Of a stretch of 64,000 bases of DNA, positions 1 to 9,034 are shown in pieces (the first letter of the stretch is position 1; each line of letters starts with the position of its first letter). The notes under the pieces were generated by a model. That model made no database searches. It saw nothing but the letters and a program-made list of their open reading frames with translations, and was not told where the DNA came from. Source of the stretch: Pantoea agglomerans (GTDB taxonomy: Bacteria; Pseudomonadota; Gammaproteobacteria; Enterobacterales; Enterobacteriaceae); NCBI RefSeq assembly GCF_021397715.1, contig NZ_CP090207.1, forward strand, positions 2,666,001 to 2,730,000, read 5' to 3'. The translations under genes were made by a program, and so were the position numbers.

Positions 1-1
1 C

Positions 2-43
2 CGGTCGGTGGTTAATCGCACCCTGGGCGCGGCAGAACGATAG
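2..43 (+). CDS. C-terminal tail of an upstream gene, possibly mdtH (partial)
   Basis: The second frame is open from the window edge to a TAG at 41-43 and encodes a short tail ending in Gly-Ala-Ala-Glu-Arg. In E. coli the gene immediately upstream of grxB in the same direction is the MFS drug transporter mdtH, so position suggests this is its last 13 residues. The fragment is too short to identify by sequence, and the other two frames could equally be read through, so the call is inference from gene order only. Confidence 0.3.
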   Translation, partial: RSVVNRTLGAAER

Positions 44-345
44 CCAAACATCCTGACTCCTGAAATCAATGGCTGATAAAGATGAGCCGTCATTACCCTG
101 TATTCACTATAACCGCCGCCTGGGCTGCGGTAAAATGTTACCCGCGATTGCGCTGCAAAGGCCTTGATTTTGCGCGGTTATCACCCTTCCTCAGCGGGCT
201 GAGCCACGCCCATGATCCCCGTGGTAGCGGCGAGCAGGCCACCTGCTGCCAGCCGGTTTGCCCTGCTGCTTAATCTCTTCCATACTTTTTGGCGAGCCCG
301 AAAACAGAATGAATTGATGCATTCTGCCAAACAGAGGAGATCAGG
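44..345. other. Intergenic region upstream of grxB
   Basis: About 300 bases with no convincing gene. Short open frames exist on both strands (for example 69-167 on +), but none has a good ribosome binding site or a recognisable product. The segment just before grxB carries an AGGAG-type Shine-Dalgarno sequence at about 333-337. No clear promoter was identified. Confidence 0.5.
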
Positions 346-993
346 ATGAAGCTGTATATCTACGAACACTGCCCTTTCTGCGTGAAGGCGCGGATGATTT
401 TCGGCCTGAAAAATCTGCCGGTTGAGCTGGTGGTGATGCTGAATGATGACGAAGAGACGCCAAAACGACTGATCGGCCAGAAGATGGCGCCCATTCTGCA
501 GAAGCAGGATGGCAGCGCGATGCCGGAGAGCATGGATATCGTGCATTATGTCGATCGACTGGAGGGCGAGCCGCTGATCACCGGCGCGCTTAATCCTGCC
601 ATTGCCGACTGGCTGCGTCACATGAACAGTTACGTTAACAAACTGCTGTTGCCGCGCATCGCAGAGGCGCCGTTTGCCGAATTTGCCACGCCGGAAGCAC
701 GCGACTATTTCCGTAATAAAAAGCAGGCCAGCATCGGCGATTTTACCGAGCTAAAAAGCCATGCGGCCGGTTTGATCAAAAACGTCAGTGGCGACCTGCG
801 CCAGCTCGACAAGTTAATTGTTCAGCCAAATGCAGTGAACGGCGAACTCTCTGAAGATGACTTTAATCTGTTCCCGCTGCTGCGCTCCCTGACGCTGGTT
901 GCGGGCATCGACTGGCCCGCCAGAGTGGCGGAATACCGCGATAACATGGCCAAACAAACTCAGGTCAACCTGCTCTCCTCCATCGCCCAGTAA
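346..993 (+). CDS. grxB: Glutaredoxin 2 (GrxB)
   Basis: A 215-residue GST-fold glutaredoxin that reduces protein disulfides and mixed disulfides with glutathione in the cytoplasm. The N-terminal thioredoxin-like domain carries the redox motif CPFC at residues 9-12, in a beta-alpha context typical of Grx2, and the rest is an all-helical GST-like C-terminal domain. Length matches E. coli GrxB (215). The start is preceded by an AGGAG Shine-Dalgarno sequence. It is followed by yceB and pyrC in the same direction, as in E. coli, and has its own terminator-like hairpin downstream. Confidence 0.95.
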   Translation: MKLYIYEHCPFCVKARMIFGLKNLPVELVVMLNDDEETPKRLIGQKMAPILQKQDGSAMPESMDIVHYVDRLEGEPLITGALNPAIADWLRHMNSYVNKLLLPRIAEAPFAEFATPEARDYFRNKKQASIGDFTELKSHAAGLIKNVSGDLRQLDKLIVQPNAVNGELSEDDFNLFPLLRSLTLVAGIDWPARVAEYRDNMAKQTQVNLLSSIAQ

Positions 994-1001
994 CGGCTGC
1001 C

Positions 1002-1030
1002 GGATGAGAAACCGCTCGCGTTTCTCATCC
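1002..1030 (+). terminator. Hairpin downstream of grxB
   Basis: A perfect 11-bp inverted repeat (GGATGAGAAAC at 1002-1012 and its complement at 1020-1030, 7-base loop) lies 9 bases after the grxB stop codon. The trailing tract (CTTTCC) is only moderately T-rich, so termination may be partial. Confidence 0.6.
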
Positions 1031-1107
1031 CTTTCCTGATGACACCTGTAACGCATTCAGGCACGCTATGCCCTGTTCAATAGCTCCGTCATTCAGGATA
1101 AAAATCG

Positions 1108-1671
1108 ATGAAAAAGGGTTTTTCCGGCCTTGCCGCTCTGTTACTGGTGCTGCTGGTTAGCGGCTGTAATCAACTGACGCAGTACACCATAAGCGAACAG
1201 GAAGTGAACCAGGCGCTGCAGAAACATAACAACTACGAGAAGGACATCGGGGTTTCCGGCCTGGTTAACGCGCACATCGTGCTCAGCAACCTCACCAGCC
1301 AGATTGGCCGGGAAGAGCCAGGCAAAGTCACGCTCGCAGGCAATGCGAAGATCAATGTCACCTCCCTGTTCGGCCCGCAACAGGCCGATATGCAGCTGAA
1401 GATGCGTGCCCAGCCGGTGTTTGATCAGCAGCAGGGCGCGATCTATCTGCGCGATATGGAGATTGTCGATGCGCAGGTGACGCCTGATAAAATGGCCTCG
1501 ATCATGAAGACGCTGACGCCCTATCTCAATCAATCCCTGAAAAGCTATTTCGATCAGCAACCCGCTTACGTGCTGAGTACCGATCGCAGTAAAGGTGAGT
1601 CGCTGGCGAAAAAATTTGCCAAAGGGCTGGAAGTGAAACCGGGTGAACTGGTGATCCCGTTTACTGACTGA
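1108..1671 (+). CDS. yceB: YceB lipoprotein (DUF1439 family)
   Basis: A 187-residue predicted lipoprotein of the YceB/DUF1439 family. The N-terminus has a type II signal peptide with lipobox LVSGC, so Cys20 is the expected lipidated residue; Asn at +2 favours sorting to the outer membrane. The family has a lipid-binding-type fold, but its function is not established. The start ATG at 1108 is preceded by an AGGAT-type Shine-Dalgarno sequence. It lies between grxB and pyrC exactly as in E. coli. Confidence 0.9.
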   Translation: MKKGFSGLAALLLVLLVSGCNQLTQYTISEQEVNQALQKHNNYEKDIGVSGLVNAHIVLSNLTSQIGREEPGKVTLAGNAKINVTSLFGPQQADMQLKMRAQPVFDQQQGAIYLRDMEIVDAQVTPDKMASIMKTLTPYLNQSLKSYFDQQPAYVLSTDRSKGESLAKKFAKGLEVKPGELVIPFTD

Positions 1672-1678
1672 CGATCTG

Positions 1679-1702
1679 CCGCGCCATCCGGCGCGGATTT
1701 TC
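1679..1702 (+). terminator. Rho-independent terminator of yceB
   Basis: The stem CCGCGCC (1679-1685) and GGCGCGG (1690-1696) has a 4-base loop and is followed by ATTTTC. It lies 8 bases after the yceB stop codon and upstream of the pyrC promoter region. Confidence 0.75.
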
Positions 1703-1721
1703 GTCCGACGGCAAAAAGCAG

Positions 1722-1737
1722 GTGCAAACGGTTGCCT
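1722..1737 (+). promoter_or_regulatory. PurR box of pyrC
   Basis: The 16-mer GTGCAAACGGTTGCCT closely matches the PurR operator consensus ACGCAAACGTTTGCGT, with the central GCAAACG-TTGC retained. It overlaps the expected -35 region of a -10-like TATGCT at 1745-1750. PurR repression of pyrC is established in E. coli; its presence here is inferred from the motif and position. Confidence 0.7.
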
Positions 1738-1754
1738 GAATCCTTATGCTTAGA

Positions 1755-1794
1755 CCCCGGCCTAAACGTGCCTTTCGTTTCCACTCTGCCGGAG
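1755..1794 (+). promoter_or_regulatory. pyrC leader hairpin covering the Shine-Dalgarno sequence
   Basis: C-rich start-site sequence (CCCCGGC at 1755-1761) can pair with GCCGGAG (1788-1794), which contains the GGAG Shine-Dalgarno sequence of pyrC. In E. coli pyrC, CTP excess favours longer transcripts starting at C, whose 5' end forms such a hairpin and blocks translation. The geometry here fits that mechanism. One A-C mismatch interrupts the stem. Confidence 0.6.
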
Positions 1795-1802
1795 CCTCAT
1801 TG

Positions 1803-2846
1803 ATGACTGCACAACCTCAGCAACTTACCATCCGCCGCCCTGACGACTGGCATATTCATCTGCGTGATGATGCGATGCTTGAAACGGTCCTGCCCTATAC
1901 CAGCGCGGTCAATGGTCGTGCCATCGTGATGCCCAATCTGGTGCCGCCGGTAACCAGCGTAGCGGCAGGTGAAGCCTATCGCGATCGGATACTCGCGGCG
2001 CTGCCCGCTGATCACGCCTTCACGCCGCTGATGACCTGCTACCTCACCGATTCACTTGACCCGGATGAGCTGGAGCGGGGCTTTACCGCCGGCCTGTTTA
2101 CCGCCGCCAAACTCTATCCGGCTCACGCCACCACCAACTCCAGCCACGGCGTCACCGATATTGCCGCCATCGCCAGCGTGCTGGATCGGATGCAACAGCT
2201 GGGGATGCCGCTGCTGGTTCACGGTGAAGTGACCCACGCGCATATTGATATTTTCGACCGGGAAGCGCGCTTTATTGAGACGGTGATGATGCCGCTGCGC
2301 CAGCAGTTCCCGGCCCTGAAAGTAGTGATGGAGCATATCACCACGAAAGAGGCGGCCGAGTATGTCGCCGCCGCGGATGAGACACTGGGCGCGACGATTA
2401 CTCCGCAGCATCTGATGTTTAACCGTAATCACATGCTGGTGGGCGGGATTCGTCCGCACCTCTATTGCCTGCCGATCCTCAAGCGCAATGTGCATCAGGA
2501 GGCGCTACGTAAGGTGGTCGCCAGCGGCCATCCGCGCTTCTTCCTCGGCACCGATACCGCGCCACATCTGCGCCATCTGAAAGAAGCGAGCTGCGGCTGC
2601 GCCGGTGTTTTCAGCGCCCCGACGTCGTTAGCCGCCTACGCCACGGTGTTCGAAGAGCTGGATGCGCTGTCGCATTTTGAAGCCTTCTGCTCTGAAAACG
2701 GCCCACGTTTTTACGGCCTGCCGCTTAACGACACCACCGTGACGCTGGTACGGGAACCGTGGCAGGTCCCGGAGAGCATTGCGCTCGGCAGTGATTCGCT
2801 GGTGCCGTTCCTTGCCGGTGAAACCCTGAACTGGCGTATCGCATAA
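1803..2846 (+). CDS. pyrC: Dihydroorotase (PyrC)
   Basis: A 347-residue class II dihydroorotase that interconverts N-carbamoyl-L-aspartate and dihydroorotate in de novo pyrimidine synthesis. The zinc-binding HxH motif is in DDWHIHLRD near residues 15-20; further metal and catalytic positions are visible in [11 protein letters not shown] (carbamylated Lys), [13 protein letters not shown] and LGTDTAPH. The ATG at 1803 is chosen over the in-frame ATG at 1746 because GGAG (1791-1794) is correctly spaced and the length matches E. coli PyrC (348). Regulation by PurR and by a CTP-sensitive leader hairpin is suggested by the upstream sequence. Confidence 0.96.
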   Translation: MTAQPQQLTIRRPDDWHIHLRDDAMLETVLPYTSAVNGRAIVMPNLVPPVTSVAAGEAYRDRILAALPADHAFTPLMTCYLTDSLDPDELERGFTAGLFTAAKLYPAHATTNSSHGVTDIAAIASVLDRMQQLGMPLLVHGEVTHAHIDIFDREARFIETVMMPLRQQFPALKVVMEHITTKEAAEYVAAADETLGATITPQHLMFNRNHMLVGGIRPHLYCLPILKRNVHQEALRKVVASGHPRFFLGTDTAPHLRHLKEASCGCAGVFSAPTSLAAYATVFEELDALSHFEAFCSENGPRFYGLPLNDTTVTLVREPWQVPESIALGSDSLVPFLAGETLNWRIA

Positions 2847-2870
2847 TTTCACTTGCCTCCGGACCGGCAA

Positions 2871-2890
2871 TACTGTAAATATGTACAGTA
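2871..2890 (+). promoter_or_regulatory. LexA (SOS) box of dinI
   Basis: TACTGTAAATATGTACAGTA is an almost perfect LexA operator (CTGT-N8-ACAG core, consensus TACTGTATATATATACAGTA). It lies 18 bases upstream of the dinI start codon, implying tight SOS repression. Confidence 0.93.
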
Positions 2891-2908
2891 TCTTATCTGG
2901 AGGCTCCC

Positions 2909-3154
2909 ATGCGCGTTGAAATTACCGTATCGAATACCCGACCTCTTCCTGCGGGTGCCATTGAGGCGCTGAGCGACGAGCTGTCGCGCCGTATTGACGA
3001 ACAGTTCCCGGACAGCACTAATCACGTGAAAGTGCGCTATGCCAGCGCCAATAACCTTAGCGTGCTGGGCGGTGGCAAAGAGACTCGCGATCAGATCAGC
3101 GAAATCCTGCAGCAAACGTGGGAAAGCGCTGACGACTGGTTTATTACCGATTAA
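2909..3154 (+). CDS. dinI: DNA damage-inducible protein DinI
   Basis: An 81-residue DinI-family protein that binds RecA and modulates RecA filaments and co-protease activity during the SOS response. It has the family alpha-beta architecture, beginning MRVEITV and ending with an acidic C-terminal helix. Length equals E. coli DinI (81). The start is supported by GGAGG at 2899-2903 and the adjacent LexA box. It is downstream of pyrC as in E. coli. Confidence 0.95.
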   Translation: MRVEITVSNTRPLPAGAIEALSDELSRRIDEQFPDSTNHVKVRYASANNLSVLGGGKETRDQISEILQQTWESADDWFITD

Positions 3155-3174
3155 CCGCCTCTGTGCTGTTTTTG

Positions 3175-3199
3175 CCGGGTGTCGCCACCCGGTTTTTTT
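3175..3199 (+). terminator. Rho-independent terminator of dinI
   Basis: The stem CCGGGTG / CACCCGG (3175-3181 and 3186-3192) has a 4-base loop and is followed by seven T residues. Confidence 0.9.
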
Positions 3200-3300
3200 A
3201 TCTTTTCTCCCCTCTCGCACTTCCCCAATCCTGCATCTAGACTCTGAATGATCAATGCCCTATCCTTGCGCTCGTCATGCATAACAGGAGGTGCGACACC

Positions 3301-3573
3301 ATGACTACTGATAAACCGGAAGAGGCGATGACTTTTGGTGAGCTGTTAGCACTGATTGGCGATCAGCAACGTCGTCTGACGGTGCTGGAAAATGCGTTTT
3401 CCAGTCTGATTTTCTGTCTTGACGATCGTGCCAGTCAGTTACTGGTGCACAATCTGTCGCTGGAAGCCCAAAACCAGAACCATGATGAGCAACTGCAGCA
3501 GCACTTTGCCCGTCTGGCCGAGGCGCTGCAAAAGCGCGGCGGCGGCATCGCACCCGAAACCCCGGCACTTTAA
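3301..3573 (+). CDS. Small helical protein resembling IraP/YecF-type proteins
   Basis: A 90-residue protein of unproven function. The ATG at 3301 is chosen because AGGAGG at 3286-3291 is correctly spaced; an in-frame ATG at 3277 lacks a ribosome site. The central part reads as an amphipathic helix with the pattern L-x2-LE-x4-SLIF-x-LDD-x4-LL, reminiscent of the N-terminal helix of the anti-adaptor IraP and of YecF (also in this window), followed by a polar helix and a Gly/Pro-rich tail. The similarity is by eye and weak. It sits between dinI and bssS, where E. coli has no such gene. It has its own terminator. Confidence 0.7.
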   Translation: MTTDKPEEAMTFGELLALIGDQQRRLTVLENAFSSLIFCLDDRASQLLVHNLSLEAQNQNHDEQLQQHFARLAEALQKRGGGIAPETPAL

Positions 3574-3623
3574 CGCCGGCGGCAGGCTCTCCCCGCTTTA
3601 ATGGCTTCAAAGAATCACGGATT

Positions 3624-3656
3624 AAAATGCCTGCTCGTCAGGCATTTTATTTTTTC
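3624..3656 (+). terminator. Rho-independent terminator
   Basis: A 10-bp perfect stem (AAAATGCCTG at 3624-3633 and its complement at 3639-3648) with a 5-base loop, then a T-run. It ends the transcript of the small gene at 3301. Confidence 0.9.
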
Positions 3657-3734
3657 ATCCGCCATCTTTTAAACACAAATATTCTGTGCGAAGCTGGGTG
3701 CAGGCATTTTTTCATCAGTAATGGCCCGGTTTAC

Positions 3735-3743
3735 TGTTATAAT
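3735..3743 (+). promoter_or_regulatory. Extended -10 promoter for bssS
   Basis: A perfect TATAAT (3738-3743) is preceded by TGT, giving an extended -10 element. No good -35 hexamer is seen, which is usual for this class. The start codon of bssS is 77 bases downstream. Confidence 0.65.
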
Positions 3744-3819
3744 AGTTTCGCTATTGGAATAAAAAAGCCGCATTGAACCTCATCATGCACTTCGTTTAAC
3801 GAGTAATAAGGAGGTTATA

Positions 3820-4074
3820 ATGGACAGAAGAAAAGATGTGATTCAGACCCATCCGCTGGTGGGCTGGGATATCAGTACCGTTGACAGTTATGATGCCATG
3901 ATGATCCGCCTGCACTCGTTATCGTCGCAGGATCAAAAAGAAGAAGAAGCGGATGTTGGCCCGACTTACTGGCTGACGACGGATGTCGCAAGGCAGTTCA
4001 TCTCGATCCTCGAAGCGGGTATCGCTAAGATTGAATCGGCCGAGCAGATAGAACGACTGCTTAAGAAGCATTAA
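3820..4074 (+). CDS. bssS: Biofilm regulator BssS
   Basis: An 84-residue protein homologous to E. coli BssS (YceP), a small cytoplasmic regulator affecting biofilm formation and indole/AI-2 signalling. The stretches VIQTHPLVGWDISTVDSYDA and WLTTDVARQFISILEAGIAK are family hallmarks and are nearly identical to E. coli. TAAGGAGG at 3808-3814 sets the start. The molecular activity is unknown. Position between the dinI and solA genes is conserved with E. coli. Confidence 0.95.
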   Translation: MDRRKDVIQTHPLVGWDISTVDSYDAMMIRLHSLSSQDQKEEEADVGPTYWLTTDVARQFISILEAGIAKIESAEQIERLLKKH

Positions 4075-4091
4075 TGTCTGCCGCATCAAAG

Positions 4092-4115
4092 AGGCACCCT
4101 CAGGGGTGCCTTTTT
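4092..4115 (+). terminator. Rho-independent terminator of bssS
   Basis: The stem AGGCACCC (4092-4099) and GGGTGCCT (4104-4111) has a 4-base loop and is followed by a T-run. Confidence 0.92.
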
Positions 4116-4171
4116 CGTTTCTGTTTCTGGTATGCTTTTGATTATCTGACTCTTTCAGGAGCGTAGTTACC

Positions 4172-5284
4172 ATGATTTATGATCTTATCATCGTCGGCAG
4201 CGGCTCAGTCGGCGCGGCAGCAGGCTACTATGCCACCGAGGCGGGCCTGTCGGTTTTAATGATCGACAGTGCTCATCCGCCGCATAATCAGGGCACCCAT
4301 CACGGTGAGAGCCGGTTGATCCGCCACGCTTATGGCGAAGGTGAACGTTATGTCCCGCTGGTGTTGCGCGCACAAACGCTGTGGGATGAACTGGAGCAGC
4401 GCGCTGGCGAACGCATCATGCACCGCAGCGGCGTGCTGAATCTGGCACCGATTCAGTCACCCTTTATTCAGAACGTCATCGATAGCGCCACCCAATGGCA
4501 GCTCAACATTGAGGTGATGCAGCCTGACGAGGTGCGTAAGCGCTGGCCACAAATTAACGTCCCTGACGGCTACCTCGGCGTCTTTGAGCCGCAGTCGGGC
4601 TACCTGAAGTGTGAGCAGGCGGTACGCAGCTGGATTCAGCTGGCGGAACAGGCGGGCTGTGCCCAGCTGTTTAACTGTCCGGTTTCGCAGATTGGCCGCG
4701 ATGGCGATCTGCAGCAGGTCACCACGCTTGATGGTATCTACCGTGGCCGAAAGTTGCTGATCAGTGCCGGCACCTGGGTCGGTAAACTGGTGCCGGACCT
4801 GCCGGTTGCCCCGACCCGCAAAGTCTTTGCCTGGTATCAGGCCGATGGACGCTACAGCGAGAACAATAAGTTTCCCGGCTTTACGGTTGAAATGGCCGAT
4901 GGCAGCCAGTTCTATGGGTTCCCGGCAGACAATAATGCGCTGAAAGTGGGACGTCATGACGGCGGCCAGTTGATGCAACAGCCTGAAGATCGTAAACCCT
5001 TTGGCACGGTGGCAGCCGATGGCAGCGAAGCGTTTGGCTTCCTGCGCCAGTTTTTACCCGGCGTTGGCGTCTGTCTGCATGGTGAAGCCTGCAGCTATGA
5101 TTTCAGCCCGGACGAAGATTTTATTATCGATACCTTGCCAGGCGAGCCGGATCGGTTGCTGATCACCGGGTTAAGCGGCCACGGCTTTAAATTTGCCAGC
5201 GTGCTGGGTGAGCTGGCGGCGGAATTTGCCCAGCAAAAGCCCTTCTCATTCGATCTCTCCCCTTTCCGCCTCTCCCGCTTCTGA
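4172..5284 (+). CDS. solA: N-methyl-L-tryptophan oxidase (SolA)
   Basis: A 370-residue flavoprotein of the monomeric sarcosine oxidase family, oxidatively demethylating N-methyl-L-tryptophan and related secondary amines with release of formaldehyde and hydrogen peroxide. The N-terminus has the dinucleotide-binding motif [13 protein letters not shown], followed by the [11 protein letters not shown] segment typical of the family. A Cys in [12 protein letters not shown] matches the position of covalent FAD attachment in E. coli MTOX. Length matches (372). The start has GGAG about 12 bases upstream. Confidence 0.93.
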   Translation: MIYDLIIVGSGSVGAAAGYYATEAGLSVLMIDSAHPPHNQGTHHGESRLIRHAYGEGERYVPLVLRAQTLWDELEQRAGERIMHRSGVLNLAPIQSPFIQNVIDSATQWQLNIEVMQPDEVRKRWPQINVPDGYLGVFEPQSGYLKCEQAVRSWIQLAEQAGCAQLFNCPVSQIGRDGDLQQVTTLDGIYRGRKLLISAGTWVGKLVPDLPVAPTRKVFAWYQADGRYSENNKFPGFTVEMADGSQFYGFPADNNALKVGRHDGGQLMQQPEDRKPFGTVAADGSEAFGFLRQFLPGVGVCLHGEACSYDFSPDEDFIIDTLPGEPDRLLITGLSGHGFKFASVLGELAAEFAQQKPFSFDLSPFRLSRF

Positions 5285-5578
5285 CTCTCAATTCGGGTGG
5301 TATCATCTGATAACGCCCGATTGACAAAAAATGACATTAACTGAATATAGCTGACGTTCTCAGCCGGTTTATTTCGCCCGGAATGTTCATTCTTGCCTTT
5401 ATTGATTGACGGCCCGGTTAAATAAAATAAGTCATTCAGTAATACTGGGCATTCAGCGCGCTTTTAAAGGATGTTTTTCATTATCCGCTGGCAAAGTTAT
5501 AGAAGCGTAAGGTCGATTGCTTTTATATTTCATTATGTAGATGCTTGTTTCAGATTATTTCTACTGAATAAACAGGCT

Positions 5579-6151
5579 ATGTTACGGAATACACCTCATC
5601 AGTTTGGTCTGATTGCCGTGCTGCTGCACTGGTCAATGGCACTGGTTATTTATGCCATGTTTGCGCTGGGATTATGGATGGTCGGCCTCGGTTACTACGA
5701 TAGCTGGTATCACGATGCGCCGGAAATTCATAAAAGCATAGGGGTGATTCTGTTACTGACATTAGTGATTCGTCTGCTCTGGCGAACGCTTTCGCCACCA
5801 CCTCAACCGTTAAGCAGTTATTCCCCGGTGGTGCGCATCAGTTCTGTGGTGGCGCACTGGCTGCTCTATACGCTGCTGCTGGGCATTCTGCTCAGCGGTT
5901 ATTTCATTTCCACCGCCGAGGGTAAGCCGATTGCGGTATTTAACCTGTTTTCCCTGCCTGCGCTGCTGAGTGGCGCAGGTGAACAGGCCGATCTGGCGGG
6001 CGATATACATCTGTGGCTGGCCTGGACGGTGGTGATTCTGTCACTGCTGCACGGTCTGGCTGCGTTAAAACATCACTTTATCGATCGCGATAGTACCTTA
6101 AAACGGATGTCAGGTTTGCGCATCCCTTTACCCGCTGAAAAGGAAAAGTAA
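5579..6151 (+). CDS. yceJ: YceJ, cytochrome b561-type membrane protein
   Basis: A 190-residue member of the cytochrome b561/CybB family with four predicted transmembrane segments, expected to carry b-type haem and transfer electrons in the inner membrane. Candidate haem-ligand histidines are in the LLHWSMA, EIHKSIG, AHWLLY and [12 protein letters not shown] segments. The open frame extends upstream to 5471, but the ATG at 5579 aligns with the E. coli start (188 residues). It is one base upstream of yceI, so the two are co-transcribed and may act on a common substrate, possibly an isoprenoid quinol. Confidence 0.9.
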   Translation: MLRNTPHQFGLIAVLLHWSMALVIYAMFALGLWMVGLGYYDSWYHDAPEIHKSIGVILLLTLVIRLLWRTLSPPPQPLSSYSPVVRISSVVAHWLLYTLLLGILLSGYFISTAEGKPIAVFNLFSLPALLSGAGEQADLAGDIHLWLAWTVVILSLLHGLAALKHHFIDRDSTLKRMSGLRIPLPAEKEK

Positions 6152-6152
6152 T

Positions 6153-6728
6153 ATGCTGAAGAAGACGCTACTGGCCATGACGGGCGCCAGCCTGCTGCTG
6201 GGCTCACTGACCGCTAACGCCGCTGATTATAAAATTGATAAAGAGGGCCAGCACGCCTTTATTCAGTTTCGCATTCAGCACTTAGGCTACAGCTGGCTCT
6301 ATGGCACGTTTAAAGATTTTGACGGCCGCTTTAGCTTTGATGAAAAGAACCCTTCGGCCGATAAGGTCGAGGTGACTATCAACACCAATAGCGTGGATAC
6401 CAACCATGCCGAGCGTGACAAGCATCTGCGCAGTGCAGACTTCCTCAACGTCGGGAAAAATCCTCAGGCGACCTTCAAATCTACCGCGGTGAAAAAAGAG
6501 GGTGATGAGCTGGCGATCACCGGCGATCTGACGCTTAACGGCGTGACTAAACCGGTGACGCTGGAAGCGAAGCTGTTGGGTGAAGGCAAAGATCCGTGGG
6601 GCGGCTATCGGGCAGGATTTGAAGCCGAGGGTGAAATTGCACTGAAAGATTTTAATATCACCAAAGATCTCGGACCGGCCTCGCAAAAGGTTCAGCTGAT
6701 GATTTCGGTAGAAGGCGTGCGTCAGTAA
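6153..6728 (+). CDS. yceI: YceI periplasmic lipid-binding-fold protein
   Basis: A 191-residue secreted protein of the YceI family (lipocalin-like fold binding polyisoprenoids or quinone-like lipids). A Sec signal peptide ends near Ala23 (SLTANAAD). Conserved family segments include [15 protein letters not shown] and [12 protein letters not shown]. It starts one base after the yceJ stop codon with AAGGAAAAG as ribosome site. The physiological ligand is not established. Confidence 0.93.
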   Translation: MLKKTLLAMTGASLLLGSLTANAADYKIDKEGQHAFIQFRIQHLGYSWLYGTFKDFDGRFSFDEKNPSADKVEVTINTNSVDTNHAERDKHLRSADFLNVGKNPQATFKSTAVKKEGDELAITGDLTLNGVTKPVTLEAKLLGEGKDPWGGYRAGFEAEGEIALKDFNITKDLGPASQKVQLMISVEGVRQ

Positions 6729-6736
6729 GCAGCTAA

Positions 6737-6776
6737 GCCGCCTGAAGCCGGGCTTCAGGCGGCATCACTTATTTTT
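6737..6776. terminator. Terminator between convergent yceI and trhO
   Basis: A 12-bp perfect stem (6737-6748 and 6752-6763, 3-base loop), with a T-tract at 6771-6776 on the + strand, lies between the two convergent genes and overlaps the trhO end. Confidence 0.85.
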
Positions 6777-7818
6777 TAACCGGCGACGGAATGGTCATGT
6801 TTAACAGGCCACGCGACTTGTTAAAGATCTTATTGCCGTTTTCACGTCCGGCACGACGGGCGCGCTGCTCTTCTGGCGACAGTTTCGCCTCTTCCTGACA
6901 GAGCGGGCTACAGCAGTTCTCAAACTTCTCTGCGCAGCTTTTACACTGAATAAACAGCAGATGGCAGCCATCATTGACGCAGTTAACGTGGGTATCGCAC
7001 GGCTCACCACACTGGTGACAGTTCGACAGCACATCATCGGAAATACGCTCGCCCATCCGCTCATCAAAGACAAAGTTCTTGCCTTTAAATCGCACCGGTA
7101 AACCCTGTTCACGGGCGCGGCGGGCATATTCAATGATGCCACCTTCAACATGATAGACATCTTCAAAACCGTTATGGCGCATCCAGGCGCTGGCTTTCTC
7201 GCAGCGAATCCCACCGGTGCAGTACATAACAATCTTTTTATCTTTCTTATCCTGCAGCATATCCACCGCCATCGGCAGCTGATCACGGAAGGTGTCGGCA
7301 GGGACTTCCAGGGCGTTATCGAAACGTCCCACTTCATATTCGTAGTGGTTACGCATATCGACGAAGACCGCCTCCGGATCGTCCAGCATGGCATTCACTT
7401 CGGCGGCTTTTAGGTATTGGCCCACATCGCTCGCGTCGAACGTGCCGTCGGCGATACCGTCCGCCACAATCCGATCGCGAACCTTCAGGCGCAGCACCCA
7501 GAAAGATTTACCGTCGTCATCCAGCGCAATGTTCATCCGCAGGTTATTCAGCGCCGGATCAAAGCCGTACAAATAGGCCTTCATCTTGTCATACTGGCTG
7601 GCAGGAACGCTGATCTGCGCGTTGATTCCCTCATGGGCAACATAGACGCGGCCAAACACCTTGAGTGCGGTCAGGCCCTGGTAGAGTTGATCACGGAAGG
7701 CTTTGGGATCGGCAATCTGGAAGTACTTATAAAAAGAGACAGTGGTGCGCGGCTCGGTTTCAGCCAGCATGCGCGCCTTCAGCTCTTTATTGGAAACGAG
7801 GTTATGTAACACTGGCAT
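6769..7818 (-). CDS. trhO: tRNA uridine 5-hydroxylase TrhO (YceA, rhodanese-like)
   Basis: A 349-residue protein that installs 5-hydroxyuridine at U34 of certain tRNAs using oxygen. It has an N-terminal acylphosphatase-like domain (roughly 1-115), a rhodanese domain (about 125-225) with active-site Cys in [12 protein letters not shown], and a Cys-rich C-terminal zinc-binding region ([21 protein letters not shown]). The frame extends upstream to 7887, but the ATG at 7818 gives the conserved MPVLHN start with a GGAAAG ribosome site. Length matches E. coli (350). Confidence 0.94.
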   Translation of the reverse strand: MPVLHNLVSNKELKARMLAETEPRTTVSFYKYFQIADPKAFRDQLYQGLTALKVFGRVYVAHEGINAQISVPASQYDKMKAYLYGFDPALNNLRMNIALDDDGKSFWVLRLKVRDRIVADGIADGTFDASDVGQYLKAAEVNAMLDDPEAVFVDMRNHYEYEVGRFDNALEVPADTFRDQLPMAVDMLQDKKDKKIVMYCTGGIRCEKASAWMRHNGFEDVYHVEGGIIEYARRAREQGLPVRFKGKNFVFDERMGERISDDVLSNCHQCGEPCDTHVNCVNDGCHLLFIQCKSCAEKFENCCSPLCQEEAKLSPEEQRARRAGRENGNKIFNKSRGLLNMTIPSPVKK

Positions 7819-8071
7819 GGTGTTCTTTCCTGTTATCAATAATAGAAATTTAGCGCGCACATGATACCTGATTTCAACGCGATGCAAAGGGCAGCCGCAA
7901 AATAGCGTTTTTACTGGCTATTTTTTCCGCACCACCGGTGCGCTTATAATTTCCGCAGCCTCGTCATTGGCGTAAGCAATATTTATGCGGGCGGCAAAAG
8001 CTGGCACAATAGTGAAAATCAACGAGATATCAGCACCGAACGGTGCGCGACGCAGGAAAATATACGTTCAT

Positions 8072-8995
8072 ATGACCCAGTTGCCTCAATTTTCGCGAGA
8101 ACTGCTGCATCCCCGCTATTGGTTAACCTGGCTGGGGGTCTTCTTACTTTATCTTTTGGTGCTACTTCCTTATCCCCTGCTCTATGTTCTCGGCTGCAAT
8201 ATTGGTCGTATTGGTATGCGTTTTATGAAACGACGCGTCAATATTGCGCGGCGTAACCTGGAGCTGAGTTTTCCGGATATGCCGGTCAATGAACGTGAAG
8301 CGATGGTGAAGCACAACTTTGAATCGGTGGGTATGGGCCTGATTGAAACCGGGATGGCCTGGTTCTGGCCTGACTGGCGCATCAACAAATGGCATAAGCC
8401 GTCGGGTTTAGAGCACATTAAACAGGCGCATGACAGTCAGCGCGGTGTACTGCTGATCGGCATGCACTTTCTGACGCTGGAGATTGGCGCGCGGATGTTC
8501 GGCATTCATAACCCTGGCATCGGCGTCTACCGTCCCAATGATAATAAGCTGATTGACTGGCTGCAGGTACATGGCCGGATGCGCTCCAATAAAAGTATGC
8601 TCGACCGGAAAGATCTCAAAGGGATGATTCGCGCGCTGAAGCGTGGCGATATTATCTGGTACGCGCCCGACCACGATTACGGCCCACGCAGCAGCGTATT
8701 TGTGCCGTTTTTTGGCGTCGCGAAGGCGGCAACCACGGTGGGAACGCATCTGTTGATCCGCATGGGTAAACCGGCAGTCATCCCCTTTGTGCCGCGCCGC
8801 CTGCCCGGAGGACGCGGTTACGAACTGATGATTTTGCCTGACATCAGCGACAGTTTTACGCTGGAAAGCGAAGAAAACACCGCCGCACGGATGAATAAAG
8901 TGGTCGAAGAAGGCGTTCTGCTGGCCCCTGAACAGTATATGTGGCTGCATCGCCGCTTTAAGACTCGTCCGCAGGGCGAACCCTCACGTTATTAA
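8072..8995 (+). CDS. lpxL: Kdo2-lipid IVA lauroyltransferase (LpxL)
   Basis: A 307-residue late acyltransferase transferring laurate from ACP to Kdo2-lipid IVA during lipid A synthesis on the inner membrane. A single N-terminal transmembrane helix is followed by the catalytic H-x4-E motif in [14 protein letters not shown]. The segments [31 protein letters not shown] and [17 protein letters not shown] are characteristic of LpxL. The ATG at 8072 matches the E. coli start (306 residues); the longer frame upstream to 7985 is not conserved. Confidence 0.94.
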   Translation: MTQLPQFSRELLHPRYWLTWLGVFLLYLLVLLPYPLLYVLGCNIGRIGMRFMKRRVNIARRNLELSFPDMPVNEREAMVKHNFESVGMGLIETGMAWFWPDWRINKWHKPSGLEHIKQAHDSQRGVLLIGMHFLTLEIGARMFGIHNPGIGVYRPNDNKLIDWLQVHGRMRSNKSMLDRKDLKGMIRALKRGDIIWYAPDHDYGPRSSVFVPFFGVAKAATTVGTHLLIRMGKPAVIPFVPRRLPGGRGYELMILPDISDSFTLESEENTAARMNKVVEEGVLLAPEQYMWLHRRFKTRPQGEPSRY

Positions 8996-9005
8996 CCTTT
9001 TTGAC

Positions 9006-9034
9006 GCTGAACGGCGGCCGCAATGCCGTTCAGC
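9006..9034 (+). terminator. Hairpin downstream of lpxL
   Basis: A perfect 10-bp inverted repeat (GCTGAACGGC at 9006-9015 and complement at 9025-9034) with a 9-base loop lies 10 bases after the lpxL stop. The following tract is pyrimidine-rich but not a pure T-run. Confidence 0.55.

Noticed and set aside
181-621. 146-codon minus-strand frame overlapping grxB
   Set aside because: Antisense of a well-conserved gene, no ribosome site and no recognisable product.
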